Notes under the pieces: model-generated
The model's database searches: none
What the model was told of the DNA's origin: nothing
The model's input: the letters and a program-made list of their open reading frames with translations, nothing else
Source of the DNA: JBMNEH01 sp050948665
GTDB lineage: Bacteria; Bacillota; Clostridia; Christensenellales; UMGS416
NCBI GenBank assembly: GCA_050948665.1
Contig: JBMNEH010000001.1
Coordinates: 558,001-622,000, forward strand
Direction: 5' to 3'
DNA length: 64,000 bases
Position numbers and translations under genes: made by a program
Shown here: in pieces, positions 52,511 to 61,570 of the stretch
Layout: each line of letters opens with the position of its first letter
Position numbering within the stretch: position 1 is the first letter of the stretch

Positions 52511-53298
52511 GATTCCTTCCTCCTCTTAAAACGTGTTCCGATATCTTTGCCGGCCAGAACATCCCAGACAACCAGCGGGTCTTCTCCCGGGGCGATGATG
52601 AAGTCCATGCCGTGGCGGGTAGCCAGAGCGGCGGCATCCAGCTTGGTGACCATGCCTCCCGTGCCCATTCCCGTACCGGGTCCGCCCGCGGCCCGACGCA
52701 TGCCTGGGGTAATCTCTTCCACTACGGAGATACGCTGCGCGCCGGGGAGGCGGGGATCCCGGTCATAAAGGCCGTCCACATCGCTGAGTACGATGACCTC
52801 ATCCGCCTCAATGAGGATGCCCACTACCGCGGCCAAGGTATCGTTTTCACCGAAAGTGAATTCATTGGGGGATATTTCTTCCACCGATACCGTGTCATTC
52901 TCGTTGACGATGGGTATGACCCCCATTTCAAAGCAGGTGCGCAGTGTATTCACACAGTGCTGCCGCCCGGTTTCATGGGTGGTGATATCCCGGGTCAACA
53001 GCACCTGCCCTACCGGGTAGCCGTAGTCGGCAAAAAAGCGGCTGTACATATTCATAAGCGCGCATTGCCCCACGGCTGCCGCCACCTGTTTTCCCGCCGT
53101 GTCCGCCGGCCTCCCGGGCAGCCGAAGCTGCTGCTGGCCCACACCGATGGCGCCGGAGGTCACCAAGGCGATCCGGTTCCCCTCGGAGGTCAATTCCGCC
53201 GTAAGCCGCGCCAGCCGGTCAAGACGCTGCAGGTGCAGTCTGCCGGAGGGCAGTGTCAGGGTGGAGGTGCCAACCTTGATCACAAGGGTCTTTCCCAT
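52507..53298 (-). CDS. proB: glutamate 5-kinase
   Basis: A 263-residue amino-acid kinase making gamma-glutamyl phosphate, the first step of proline synthesis. Motifs: KVGTSTLT near the start, ALVTSGAIGVG, VNENDTVSVEEI, GENDTLAAVVG, LSDVDGLYDRDPR and the GTGGMVTKLDAA signature. The C-terminal PUA domain of E. coli ProB is absent, which is common in Bacillota. There is no proA next to it; argC takes that place. Confidence 0.94.
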   Translation of the reverse strand: MGKTLVIKVGTSTLTLPSGRLHLQRLDRLARLTAELTSEGNRIALVTSGAIGVGQQQLRLPGRPADTAGKQVAAAVGQCALMNMYSRFFADYGYPVGQVLLTRDITTHETGRQHCVNTLRTCFEMGVIPIVNENDTVSVEEISPNEFTFGENDTLAAVVGILIEADEVIVLSDVDGLYDRDPRLPGAQRISVVEEITPGMRRAAGGPGTGMGTGGMVTKLDAAALATRHGMDFIIAPGEDPLVVWDVLAGKDIGTRFKRRKES

Positions 53299-53337
53299 TC
53301 CTTCCTCCTTTGCGGTTCCCGCCGAAAGATTTCCATC

Positions 53338-53400
53338 ATTGTACACAATGTTGGAGGGGATTACAAGAGGATTGCGCAGGCCGGTGGATTGGTGTATAAT
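53338..53400. promoter_or_regulatory. divergent promoter pair for proB-argC and the DUF4091 gene
   Basis: Minus strand: -35 TTGTAA (53366-53361), 17-base spacer, -10 TACAAT (53343-53338) for proB. Plus strand: -35 TTGCGC (53372-53377), 17-base spacer, -10 TATAAT (53395-53400) for the DUF4091 gene. The two -35 boxes are 5 bases apart, so their polymerases would compete. Confidence 0.75.
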
Positions 53401-53450
53401 AACAAGGGATTTCACGATTATTCCGTAGTATTGAGCGGGAAAGGAGCAAA

Positions 53451-55115
53451 ATGGCTCTTCGTCTGCGCATCGTCAGTTCCATGGAAAAGCTGCTGCCCGG
53501 GCAGGACGGCAGTATTTTGCCGGCTTTTTCGGGCACCGGCATGTTTGCAGATGAAAGCCTTTCTTTCCAGGTACTGTTGAAGAAGGAGGGGGGAAAGGCA
53601 GCGAAAGCCCGTATGGAACTGAAGTCCTCTCTGACCGATTGCCTGCGGATGCGGGAGGTATGCTATGTGCCGGTTCGGACACCGTCCTGGCCGGGCGCGG
53701 ACGAGAATTATCTGGACCTGCGACCGGGTCTCTTTCCCGATCTGCTTGGGGAAATGCCTGACGGAGAGGTAGCTTTGCCGGCAACCGGAGAGTGGGTTTC
53801 CGTGCTTGTGACGGCGGAACCGATGGGCCGATTTGACGCAGGACACTATACGCTGACGGTGAAGGCAGAGGCGGCGGGGGAGACGGCTACGGGCAAAGTA
53901 GAGCTGGAGATCCTGCCCCGGACGCTGCCGGCGCAGACGCTGCTTCATACTGAATGGTTCCATGGGGACTGCCTGGCGGATCATTACGGATGTCCGGTGT
54001 TTTCACGGCGCTGGTGGGATATCGCGGAGCGGTATATTGCCGCCGCCGCCCGCATGGGCATCAATGTGCTTTTTACCCCCATCCATACGCCTCCCCTTGA
54101 CACCGCGGTGGGGAAGGAGAGACCCACCGTACAGCTTGTCGGTGTGACCCGGGATCGCGGGGTTTGGGAGTTTGACTTCTCTCTATTGGACCGTTGGCTG
54201 GCACTCGCCCGGAAATACGATTTCCGCGGGCTGGAAATAAGCCATTTCTTTACCCAGTGGGGGGCGGAAGCTACCCCCAAGATCCTTGTCCGGGAGAATG
54301 GAGAGGAGAAACGCCTTTTCGGATGGGATGTACCGGCGGAGGATCCCCTGTATTGGAGCTATTTGGAGGCGCTGCTGCCAAAGTTGGTCGCCCGGTGTGA
54401 GGAGGGGGGATTCCCCCGTAGCTGCCAGTATTATCACCTGTCCGATGAGCCCCATGCCTCCCATCTGGAGCGGTATGCCCGCCTCAGCCGCAGTTTGCGG
54501 CCCCTGCTGGGGGGAGCGCGGCATATGGATGCCCTTTCCGATATCGAGTTTTACCGTTCCGGTTCGGTGGAGATACCGGTGGCCGCGCTGAACCATGCCG
54601 GACCCTTTATGGAAGCCGGCGTAAAGCCGCTTTGGGTATATTATTGCTGCGGCCAGTATGTGGATGTGCCCAACCGCTTTATCGCCATGCCGGGCGCCCG
54701 TACCCGTATACAGGGGTTTCTATTCTGGAAATACAGGGTGGAGGGGCTGCTGCAATGGGGTTTCAACTTCTACTACAGCCAGGATTCCCTTTTCCCGGTG
54801 GATCCCTTTGCCGTGACGGACGGTCTGGCATTCCCCGCCGGGGACCCCTTTATCGTCTACCCCGGGCCGGACGGACCGTTGGAATCCCTCCGGTACGTCC
54901 ATATGCGGGAAGCGCTGCAGGACATGCGGGCAATGCAGGCGCTGGAGGAGTTGGCCGGACGGCCCGCGGCGGAATCTATTCTCGGGGAGATGTTCCCGGA
55001 TATGACAATGACCTGTTACCCCTGCCGGGGGGAGGAGCTCCTCGGCCTGCGGGATAGGATACATCAAAAAATGAAAGCATATTTTCTCGAAACCAAGAAG
55101 GAGGCTACATCATGA
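53451..55115 (+). CDS. DUF4091 (glycosidase-like) protein
   Basis: A 554-residue protein. A beta-rich N-terminal part (about 1-165) precedes a TIM-barrel-like region carrying the DUF4091 block: YYHLSDEPHASHLERY (about 324-339), WVYYCCGQYVDVPNRF and GFLFWKYRVEGLLQWGFNFY. The conserved DEP would suit catalysis, but no activity is established. No signal peptide. AAAGGAG precedes ATG. It overlaps the SH3 lipoprotein gene by 4 bases. Confidence 0.82.
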   Translation: MALRLRIVSSMEKLLPGQDGSILPAFSGTGMFADESLSFQVLLKKEGGKAAKARMELKSSLTDCLRMREVCYVPVRTPSWPGADENYLDLRPGLFPDLLGEMPDGEVALPATGEWVSVLVTAEPMGRFDAGHYTLTVKAEAAGETATGKVELEILPRTLPAQTLLHTEWFHGDCLADHYGCPVFSRRWWDIAERYIAAAARMGINVLFTPIHTPPLDTAVGKERPTVQLVGVTRDRGVWEFDFSLLDRWLALARKYDFRGLEISHFFTQWGAEATPKILVRENGEEKRLFGWDVPAEDPLYWSYLEALLPKLVARCEEGGFPRSCQYYHLSDEPHASHLERYARLSRSLRPLLGGARHMDALSDIEFYRSGSVEIPVAALNHAGPFMEAGVKPLWVYYCCGQYVDVPNRFIAMPGARTRIQGFLFWKYRVEGLLQWGFNFYYSQDSLFPVDPFAVTDGLAFPAGDPFIVYPGPDGPLESLRYVHMREALQDMRAMQALEELAGRPAAESILGEMFPDMTMTCYPCRGEELLGLRDRIHQKMKAYFLETKKEATS

Positions 55116-56194
55116 AAGCCCTGCGATTGTTCACATGCTTACTGGCGGCGGCCCTGCTGCTTACCGGGTGCAGTCTGTTTGATTCGGGAGAGGTCGCGCC
55201 GCCGGCGGTGACCGCCCTGAATCCCGACGGAGGTTTTACGATTACCGCTGCTCCAACGGAGATGCCGACATTGGTTCCGGCGGAGACTATTGCGGTGCAG
55301 ATTACTCCCATTCCCTCTGATGAGGACCCGGAGGAGAGTCTCGAGCCTACCGCCACTATTGACCTGAATGCCACGCCGAAGATCACCACCACCATGTACG
55401 TCTCGCTGACTGACACCTCCCTGACGCTGAACGTTCGGAGCAGAGCCAGTACAAAGGGCAGGATCGTGGCAAAATTGGTACACGGCACCCAGTTGGAGGT
55501 GTATTCCATTACCAGCGGCTGGGCGAAGCTTGGCGACGGATTTTATGTATCCTCCAAATTCCTGACGGATAAGGCGCCTACGAATGTGGAGATCACGATT
55601 TATGATCCGCTGGGCGGCACCGTAGCCTCTACCCCCGCCGCGGGCGGCACCCTGGCACCGGGGACAACAGGTGCCGCCCCCATCACCGGGAATGTGGTAT
55701 TCGATACCCCACAGATCATGTATGTGAAGCTGACCCATTCCACCAACCGCCTTCGCACCCGCAGCATTCCCTCCACCAAGGGGAAAATTCTCGGTCACCT
55801 CTATGACGGAGACATAGTGAAGGTGGTATCGATCACCGACGGTTGGGCGAAGCTGAATACAAACCCCGTAAGCTATTGCATGGCGAAGTATCTGACGGCT
55901 GAAGCACCGGTTACCACGACGATGTATGTTACCACCAACCGTCCTGGATCCCACCTGTATGTGAGAGACCGGCCATCCACTGCCGGAAAGATACTGGACA
56001 GGCTGACGAACGGCACCGCGGTAGAGGTAGTGTCCACCGCTAAGGGCTGGGCGAAGCTTGCGGGCACCGGGGATCGGTATGTTCGCTTGACCTACCTCTC
56101 CATGACGCCCCCTGCCGGGTACAGAACCGTTGCCCCCACCCTGAAGCTGACTGCCTCACCGGCGGCGACGGCTACACCTACACCTACACCGTAA
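55112..56194 (+). CDS. lipoprotein with three bacterial SH3 repeats
   Basis: A 360-residue surface lipoprotein (lipobox LLTGC, Cys at about 20). A Thr/Pro/Glu-rich stalk (about 25-90) leads to SH3b repeats near 93-152, 205-268 and 270-335, each with RSRASTKGRIV- or RDRPSTAGKIL-like and GWAKL motifs. The C-terminus is a TPTPTP tail. SH3b repeats usually bind peptidoglycan or ligands. It has no catalytic domain. Confidence 0.88.
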   Translation: MKALRLFTCLLAAALLLTGCSLFDSGEVAPPAVTALNPDGGFTITAAPTEMPTLVPAETIAVQITPIPSDEDPEESLEPTATIDLNATPKITTTMYVSLTDTSLTLNVRSRASTKGRIVAKLVHGTQLEVYSITSGWAKLGDGFYVSSKFLTDKAPTNVEITIYDPLGGTVASTPAAGGTLAPGTTGAAPITGNVVFDTPQIMYVKLTHSTNRLRTRSIPSTKGKILGHLYDGDIVKVVSITDGWAKLNTNPVSYCMAKYLTAEAPVTTTMYVTTNRPGSHLYVRDRPSTAGKILDRLTNGTAVEVVSTAKGWAKLAGTGDRYVRLTYLSMTPPAGYRTVAPTLKLTASPAATATPTPTP

Positions 56195-56206
56195 TCCGTG
56201 CATATC

Positions 56207-56233
56207 GGGCAGCCTCAAAGCAGGCTGCCCTTT
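56207..56233 (+). terminator. terminator after the SH3 lipoprotein gene
   Basis: GGGCAGCCT and AGGCTGCCC with a 6-base loop, followed by TTTCC. malQ starts about 50 bases later without a clear promoter between. Confidence 0.7.
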
Positions 56234-56284
56234 CCTGTGAGAAAGCGGGAAACCCGATCATTTTAAAAGACAGAGGAAGCTGCT

Positions 56285-57844
56285 ATGTTTGAACGTTCAT
56301 CCGGAGTCATTGCGCATATTACGATGCTGCCGGGACCGTATGGCTGCGGGACCTTCGGCAGAGACGCCGAAGTATGGATCAACAAGTTGTCGGAAAGCGG
56401 TTTTACCTGGTGGCAGGTCCTTCCCTTCGGTCATCCCGATTTGGGAAACAGTCCTTATACGGCGTTCTCGGCTTTTGCGATGAACCCTTTGTTTGCCGAC
56501 CCCGGCATACTGGCAGAGGACGGGCTGCTGACGGAGGAAGAAAGGGCTTCCGGAGAATGGCGAGGCTCCCCGTATACCGTGGATTTTGACCGGCTGATCC
56601 CCCTGCGAAACGGATTGCTGCGCCGCGCCTTTGCCAGGGCGGGCGATGACATACTGGAAAAGGCTGCCGCATTTACCCGGGAACAAGCGGATTGGCTGCC
56701 GGATTATGCTCTCTATATGACGCTGAAGGATCAGTTTGAGGGGACGGACTGGTGCGCTTGGCCGGATCCGCTGGCAAATCGGGAGCCTGCCGCTCTGGAG
56801 GCGGCAGCAAAGGTATACGCCGATGAGATCGCTTTCCGGGAGTTTGTTCAGTGGGTGCTGCACGACCAGTGGCGGCGGCTTCGTTCTTATGCGCGGGAAA
56901 GGGGTATCCGGATACTCGGGGATATGCCGATTTATACATCCTACCATTCTTCCGATGTTTGGGCGAAGCCGGAACTGTTTCAGATGCGGGACAGAAAGCT
57001 GACCCGGGTGGCGGGCGTGCCGCCGGATTTCTTTAATGCCGACGGGCAGCTGTGGGGGAACCCCCTATATAATTGGGATGTCATGGAAGAGAATGGATAC
57101 GCATGGTGGCTCCGGAGGATCGGTGGGGCGCTGGAGGTGTTTGACGGCTTGCGTATCGACCACTTCCGGGGGTTTTCCGCTTACTGGTCGGTTCCCGCGG
57201 AAGCGGAAACGGCAAAGGAAGGGGAGTGGGTCCGGGGCCCTGGGATGAAGCTTTTTTCCCGGGTAAAGGAGGCTTATCCCGAGGCGAACATTATCGCCGA
57301 GGATTTGGGACAGTTGGACGCGGAGGTGCATGCCCTGATCGCCGCGACGGGGTATCCCGGTATGCGCGTAATGCAGTTTGCCTTTGCTTCGGGGAACGAT
57401 CCCCATCTTCCCCATAATTACCCGGTGAATTGCGCGGTTTATACCGGTACGCATGATAATAACACGACTTTGGGGTATTTTTATGAAGCCTCTCCCGAGG
57501 AGAGGGATTATGCCTGCAGGTATATCGGACTGGAGGGTCCGGACGCCTGGCGGCAGGGCGGAGCGGATTCTCCTGTTTGCCGGGCGATGATGCGCTGCCT
57601 GTGGCAGTCCCCCGCCATGCTGGCGGTGGTACCCTACCAGGATCTGGCGGGCTGGGGAGGCGATACACGGATGAATCGCCCGGGAGTGCCCCTGGGGAAC
57701 TGGTCGGTACGCATACCTGGCGAGAGTCTGTCTGGGCTTGATTGCGCATGGCTTCGCCGACTAAACGAGGATTTCGGCCGTTTGCAGCGGGAACCGGAGC
57801 CTGCTCCGGAAGAAGAAAATAATCCGGAAGAAGGGGAAGCCTAA
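56285..57844 (+). CDS. malQ: 4-alpha-glucanotransferase (amylomaltase)
   Basis: A 519-residue GH77 enzyme that disproportionates maltodextrins. The nucleophile Asp is in GLRIDHFRGF, the acid/base Glu in NIIAEDLG, and the third acid in TGTHDNNTTLGY. Further motifs are PFGHPDLGNSPYT near the start and the GVPPDFFNADGQLWGNPLYNW loop, in family order. It acts in the cytoplasm on glycogen- or starch-derived glucans. A Glu/Pro-rich tail ends the protein. Confidence 0.96.
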   Translation: MFERSSGVIAHITMLPGPYGCGTFGRDAEVWINKLSESGFTWWQVLPFGHPDLGNSPYTAFSAFAMNPLFADPGILAEDGLLTEEERASGEWRGSPYTVDFDRLIPLRNGLLRRAFARAGDDILEKAAAFTREQADWLPDYALYMTLKDQFEGTDWCAWPDPLANREPAALEAAAKVYADEIAFREFVQWVLHDQWRRLRSYARERGIRILGDMPIYTSYHSSDVWAKPELFQMRDRKLTRVAGVPPDFFNADGQLWGNPLYNWDVMEENGYAWWLRRIGGALEVFDGLRIDHFRGFSAYWSVPAEAETAKEGEWVRGPGMKLFSRVKEAYPEANIIAEDLGQLDAEVHALIAATGYPGMRVMQFAFASGNDPHLPHNYPVNCAVYTGTHDNNTTLGYFYEASPEERDYACRYIGLEGPDAWRQGGADSPVCRAMMRCLWQSPAMLAVVPYQDLAGWGGDTRMNRPGVPLGNWSVRIPGESLSGLDCAWLRRLNEDFGRLQREPEPAPEEENNPEEGEA

Positions 57845-57881
57845 GCCGGAAGAGAGAATCGCCTGTACGCGGATATCGAAC

Positions 57882-57911
57882 AAGCCGCCCCAAATCAGCA
57901 AGGGGCGGCTT
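57882..57911. terminator. bidirectional terminator between malQ and the PBP gene
   Basis: A perfect stem, AAGCCGCCCC and GGGGCGGCTT, with a 10-base loop between convergent genes. Confidence 0.82.
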
Positions 57912-57927
57912 GCTCTTCTGTCTCGGG

Positions 57928-60141
57928 TCAGGCGGGCGATTGTGGGGATCCCGACGCGGCGGCTGCTTCCGCATCGGCGATCTCAATGGCTTTCCTGAAG
58001 ATAGCCCGCTCAATATCCCGCCGAATACCGCCCTGATCAGCAGGGACCTCCAGGGCAACGCAGACCAGTAAAGGGGCGGAACCGGCGGTGTTAAAGGCGA
58101 TCATCCAGGCGATTTCCCGGTCATTGGCTGAGCCGACCTGGGCAGTCCCCGTTTTGCCGCAAATATCCCATCCGGCAATATCCAGAGAGGCGTCGGCGAC
58201 TCTTGCGGTGATCACGCCCCGGAGAGCCGGGATCAGTGTGTTGAGGGTGGACTGTTCCAACAGGTTCAGGTAAGCGTATTGAGGAGTGAACTCCTCAATC
58301 GTGATATAGGTGTGGTTTTCCGTACGGGCAATGCGCTGCACGACCCGGGGTCGAATGATATTGCCTTTGTTTGCCCATGCGCTGAACAGACAGGTCATCT
58401 GCAGGGGGGTAATCAGCATTTCGCCCTGTCCGTAGCCGGAGTCAGCCAGCACCTTGATGGAGGTAAAGCTGATGGTATTGGAGATACGACTGGTGGAAAC
58501 GGGCAAATCATACTCGAAGGGCTCGCCGAAGGTGTATTTCGTACAGTATTCACGGAAATTGGTTTCACCGACCTGCATCGCGGCATAGGCAAAGTAGATG
58601 TTATCCGAGTTGACGATAGAGTTATACAGGTTCATGGGGTCCGGCGTCTTGGATACCCGCCGAATGGCCGGGTAGGTCCAACGAATATCATCGGGGGACC
58701 AGGTGTTGCGGACGATCCTTGACTGGTCGAAGGCAAAATCGGCGGTCAGCGCTTCGGTCTCCAATGCCATGGCCGCCGTAAAGGGCTTAAAAATCGAGCC
58801 AGGGGGATAGAGCCCCAGGGTTGTTCTGTCATACAGGGGCAGGCGGTTTACGGGATCCTGCATATATGCCCATTGCTCCTGTGAAAGACCCATGGTAAAG
58901 TCGTTGGGATCGTAAGAGGGCGCGCTGGCCTCCGTGAGGACATGGCCTGTCGTCGGGTCGATCACAATGACACAGCCGCTCATCTCGTCGGTCAAATACT
59001 CCATCAGTGTGCATTCGGCAAACTGCTGCAAATCCGCGTCCACGGTCAGGCGGAGGTCGGAACCATCCACGGCGTCTTTTCTGTACAAAATATTCTTCTT
59101 CGTTCCGGTGGCGGAGTAAGTGGACAATTCAATACCGGAGCTGCCTCGGAGTGTCATCTCATACTCCTTCTCCAAACCGGCCTTGCCGATGATCGCGTCG
59201 GTGGTAAGTCCGGCGTTCTCCGGACGGGAAAGGTCCTCCAATGTGACGAATCCCGTATAGCCCAGCACATGGCTCAGCAGCTTCCCGTAGGGATAACGGC
59301 GAATGACCGTGAAGGTACTCTCCTCAATACCGATGCCGGGGATCGCGGTGATCGGATCTTCCAGCGCCCGATTAAAATCGTCGGGGGAAATCGCTTTCAC
59401 CACAATCAGCCGGGAGCTGCCCGTGGTGGTCAGCGCCGCGGTGGGCGCCGCCGCAGGCGGGGAGGTGGGCGCCGGAGTGCGGTTCAAGAAGTTTTCTATA
59501 TCTACCACTGTTTCCGGCGCGATCTTCTTTCTCACTTCCGTCTCCGTCATATCAAGCAACGGCGCCAGCAGCCGCACGGTGGAGTCAATATCGGTGATCT
59601 TGTTCAGGTCAGCATACACGGATACCGCGGGAACGTTCTCCGCCAGAAGCTTGCCGTTCTTGTCAAAGATCTCCCCCCGGTTGGCTCCTACCTTGATAAT
59701 AGAGATCCTGTCACCCTTCTCCAGACCCGGGAAAAACATGGAATCGTCCCATTGAAGCTTCCAGACATTATCTCGCAGCACCAGCCGCAGTGTACCGCCC
59801 AGTTCGAGGTGTTGTATCTGGTCCAGGTGGAATGTGTATAATACCGCCACATCCCATGCGCCGTTGTCCACCTGTGTACGGTTCACGATTTCGTACTCCA
59901 TGGACTGTATCCCCAGCCCGGATTGAATGGTATCGTACCGGTCCACCATGTCCGCCAGCGTCAGATCTACGATGGAATCGTTGCTCAGCAGCTTGTATAT
60001 CCGCGGGTATTGACGGTTTTGCAGGTAATTCAGAAATTCAATGGCCGGATCCGATACTTTGGCAGCGCAGCCAGGAAGTACTCCCGCCAGCAGCAGCACC
60101 ACCAGTAGCTTCAGGAGCAGGCGCTGAAATCTGTTTCTCAT
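57928..60141 (-). CDS. class B penicillin-binding protein with N-terminal NTF2-like domain (PBP2a-like), lipoprotein type
   Basis: A 737-residue D,D-transpeptidase that cross-links peptidoglycan. The N-terminus has a hydrophobic segment ending VLPGC (Cys25), a possible lipobox. An NTF2-like domain (about 28-140) resembles MecA_N; a dimerisation region follows. The transpeptidase has Ser449 in GSIFK, SDN at 512-514 and KTGT at 663-666. A low-complexity Thr/Pro/Ala insert (221-242) interrupts the N-terminal region. NTF2-bearing PBPs can be of low beta-lactam affinity; whether this one is cannot be read. Confidence 0.92.
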   Translation of the reverse strand: MRNRFQRLLLKLLVVLLLAGVLPGCAAKVSDPAIEFLNYLQNRQYPRIYKLLSNDSIVDLTLADMVDRYDTIQSGLGIQSMEYEIVNRTQVDNGAWDVAVLYTFHLDQIQHLELGGTLRLVLRDNVWKLQWDDSMFFPGLEKGDRISIIKVGANRGEIFDKNGKLLAENVPAVSVYADLNKITDIDSTVRLLAPLLDMTETEVRKKIAPETVVDIENFLNRTPAPTSPPAAAPTAALTTTGSSRLIVVKAISPDDFNRALEDPITAIPGIGIEESTFTVIRRYPYGKLLSHVLGYTGFVTLEDLSRPENAGLTTDAIIGKAGLEKEYEMTLRGSSGIELSTYSATGTKKNILYRKDAVDGSDLRLTVDADLQQFAECTLMEYLTDEMSGCVIVIDPTTGHVLTEASAPSYDPNDFTMGLSQEQWAYMQDPVNRLPLYDRTTLGLYPPGSIFKPFTAAMALETEALTADFAFDQSRIVRNTWSPDDIRWTYPAIRRVSKTPDPMNLYNSIVNSDNIYFAYAAMQVGETNFREYCTKYTFGEPFEYDLPVSTSRISNTISFTSIKVLADSGYGQGEMLITPLQMTCLFSAWANKGNIIRPRVVQRIARTENHTYITIEEFTPQYAYLNLLEQSTLNTLIPALRGVITARVADASLDIAGWDICGKTGTAQVGSANDREIAWMIAFNTAGSAPLLVCVALEVPADQGGIRRDIERAIFRKAIEIADAEAAAASGSPQSPA

Positions 60142-60183
60142 TTGCCGACCTTTCAGAGCCGAAGCCCAAGATATTACGAAAGT

Positions 60184-60212
60184 ATTATATATTGTGTTCG
60201 GCCGAATGTAAA
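60184..60212 (-). promoter_or_regulatory. promoter of the PBP gene
   Basis: Minus strand: -35 TTTACA (60212-60207), 17-base spacer, -10 TATAAT (60189-60184). Confidence 0.75.
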
Positions 60213-60344
60213 GTGCAGGGTAAATTCCGGGGCTAAACAGGTTTAGCCCCGGGCCGGGCGGCAGGAACCCGGCACCTCATCCAGACCGGAAAGGATCCGC
60301 CTATATAATACAATATAATGCGTGATATAGGACGCGACAGTATA

Positions 60345-60379
60345 AAAAAGTCTTCGTTCCGCCAGGAACGAAGACTTTT
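60345..60379 (-). terminator. terminator after the URO-D-like gene
   Basis: A 15-bp perfect stem (AAAAGTCTTCGTTCC with its complement) and a 4-base loop. Minus-strand reading continues TTTATACTG. Confidence 0.9.
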
Positions 60380-60386
60380 CCGGAGG

Positions 60387-61517
60387 TTACATGCCGAACA
60401 TAGAGCGCTTCAGGTCAAGATAATAGAGATAATCATGAGGCGGTATGTTGGGGGGGCAGCGGTGGTCGCAGAAGGGGATATAGCCACCGGCCGCCACATA
60501 TTTCTCCAGGGATTTCATATAGGCAAGTATGGCGTCCCGGCCGGAGCCCAACTGGATCTTATCCACACCACCCATGATGCGCAGCTGACCATGGTACTGA
60601 TCCAGCAGCTCGCCCGGGTGGGCGCAGGAGTTCACCTCATAGGGGAACAGGCAGTTGATACCGCCTTCCAGCAGGTAGGGGAGTATGGTCCGCACATCGC
60701 CGTCGCAATCGGTGTACCACAGGTCAATACCGTACTGATCCAGTTTCTTGCGGATGCGTTTATACCGCGGCATGACCACGTCCCGGAAGAAGGGGACCGA
60801 GACGATCGGACCTTTGTTGAAGCAGATATCCTCCCAGCCAGAGGCATAATCGAAGTCAAAGTGGGGCAGAAGCTGATCCAACGAAAATTCCACCAGTCGG
60901 TACATGGTTTCCACCATATCCTCGACCATATCGGGATAGTCGTAACAGGCGTAGGCGAGCCCCTCAAATGTGAGCATATCCCGCACCTTCCCGATCATGG
61001 AGCCGCAGTCGATCCCCAGGGGGTAGGTTCTGTCCGCGGGGTGACGCGCCTTGAGCGCTTCGATATCCAGTATCCTGTCCGGGTAACGCAGATCGAAATG
61101 CTCTTCTTTTACCCGTTTCCAGTCGTCCGGGGTTTCGATGGAGGATTTGATGAAATGTGGGATGGTGCTGTATCCGGCGACGGGGACTTCGGCGAGCAGC
61201 CCTTCTGAGTTGATGAGGATACGCTTGTTACCCCAGCGGGAGATCTCCCTCTCCTCAAAGGGGGGACACATATAGTTGCGGCCTGAGATCCCCTCGATCC
61301 TGTCAAAACTGAAGAACAGGTCTGCCTCATGATTGTTTGTAATGCCATTTTCCACAAATATGTCCCATTGGGTGAAGTTTTCTTGCCAGTAACCGAACTC
61401 CATATTGAAGGTGCGGTCGAAGCTCTGCCAGCGCATCTGCCGGTTGAAGCGCTCTCTCGCGGTCATGGTGCCGCCCCATGGCGGGCGAATCGGCGTAATC
61501 TGCTTGCTCTGCGTCAT
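60387..61517 (-). CDS. uroporphyrinogen decarboxylase-like (URO-D family) protein
   Basis: A 376-residue URO-D-fold protein. Family signs include TARERFNRQMRWQSFDR near the start, FPYEVNSCAHPGEL and LRIMGGVDK. The catalytic-region residues of true HemE are not all present. Together with the setting among sugar genes, this suggests a methyltransferase-like or orphan member rather than heme synthesis. No corrinoid protein gene is next to it. AAGGAGG precedes ATG. Confidence 0.82.
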   Translation of the reverse strand: MTQSKQITPIRPPWGGTMTARERFNRQMRWQSFDRTFNMEFGYWQENFTQWDIFVENGITNNHEADLFFSFDRIEGISGRNYMCPPFEEREISRWGNKRILINSEGLLAEVPVAGYSTIPHFIKSSIETPDDWKRVKEEHFDLRYPDRILDIEALKARHPADRTYPLGIDCGSMIGKVRDMLTFEGLAYACYDYPDMVEDMVETMYRLVEFSLDQLLPHFDFDYASGWEDICFNKGPIVSVPFFRDVVMPRYKRIRKKLDQYGIDLWYTDCDGDVRTILPYLLEGGINCLFPYEVNSCAHPGELLDQYHGQLRIMGGVDKIQLGSGRDAILAYMKSLEKYVAAGGYIPFCDHRCPPNIPPHDYLYYLDLKRSMFGM

Positions 61518-61540
61518 GACGGTTCCTCCTTGTTATTTGC

Positions 61541-61570
61541 AGTATAGCATCCTTTGATCACGGAATGCAA
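61541..61570 (-). promoter_or_regulatory. promoter of the URO-D-like gene
   Basis: Minus strand: -35 TTGCAT (61570-61565), 18-base spacer, -10 TATACT (61546-61541). Confidence 0.65.

Noticed and set aside
52507..53298. Short proB as a truncated gene
   Set aside because: Only the PUA domain is missing, a normal form in many Bacillota; all kinase motifs are intact.
56172..56189. Triplicated CTACAC repeat as a contingency locus
   Set aside because: It is in frame, only three units long, and simply encodes the TPTP tail of the lipoprotein.
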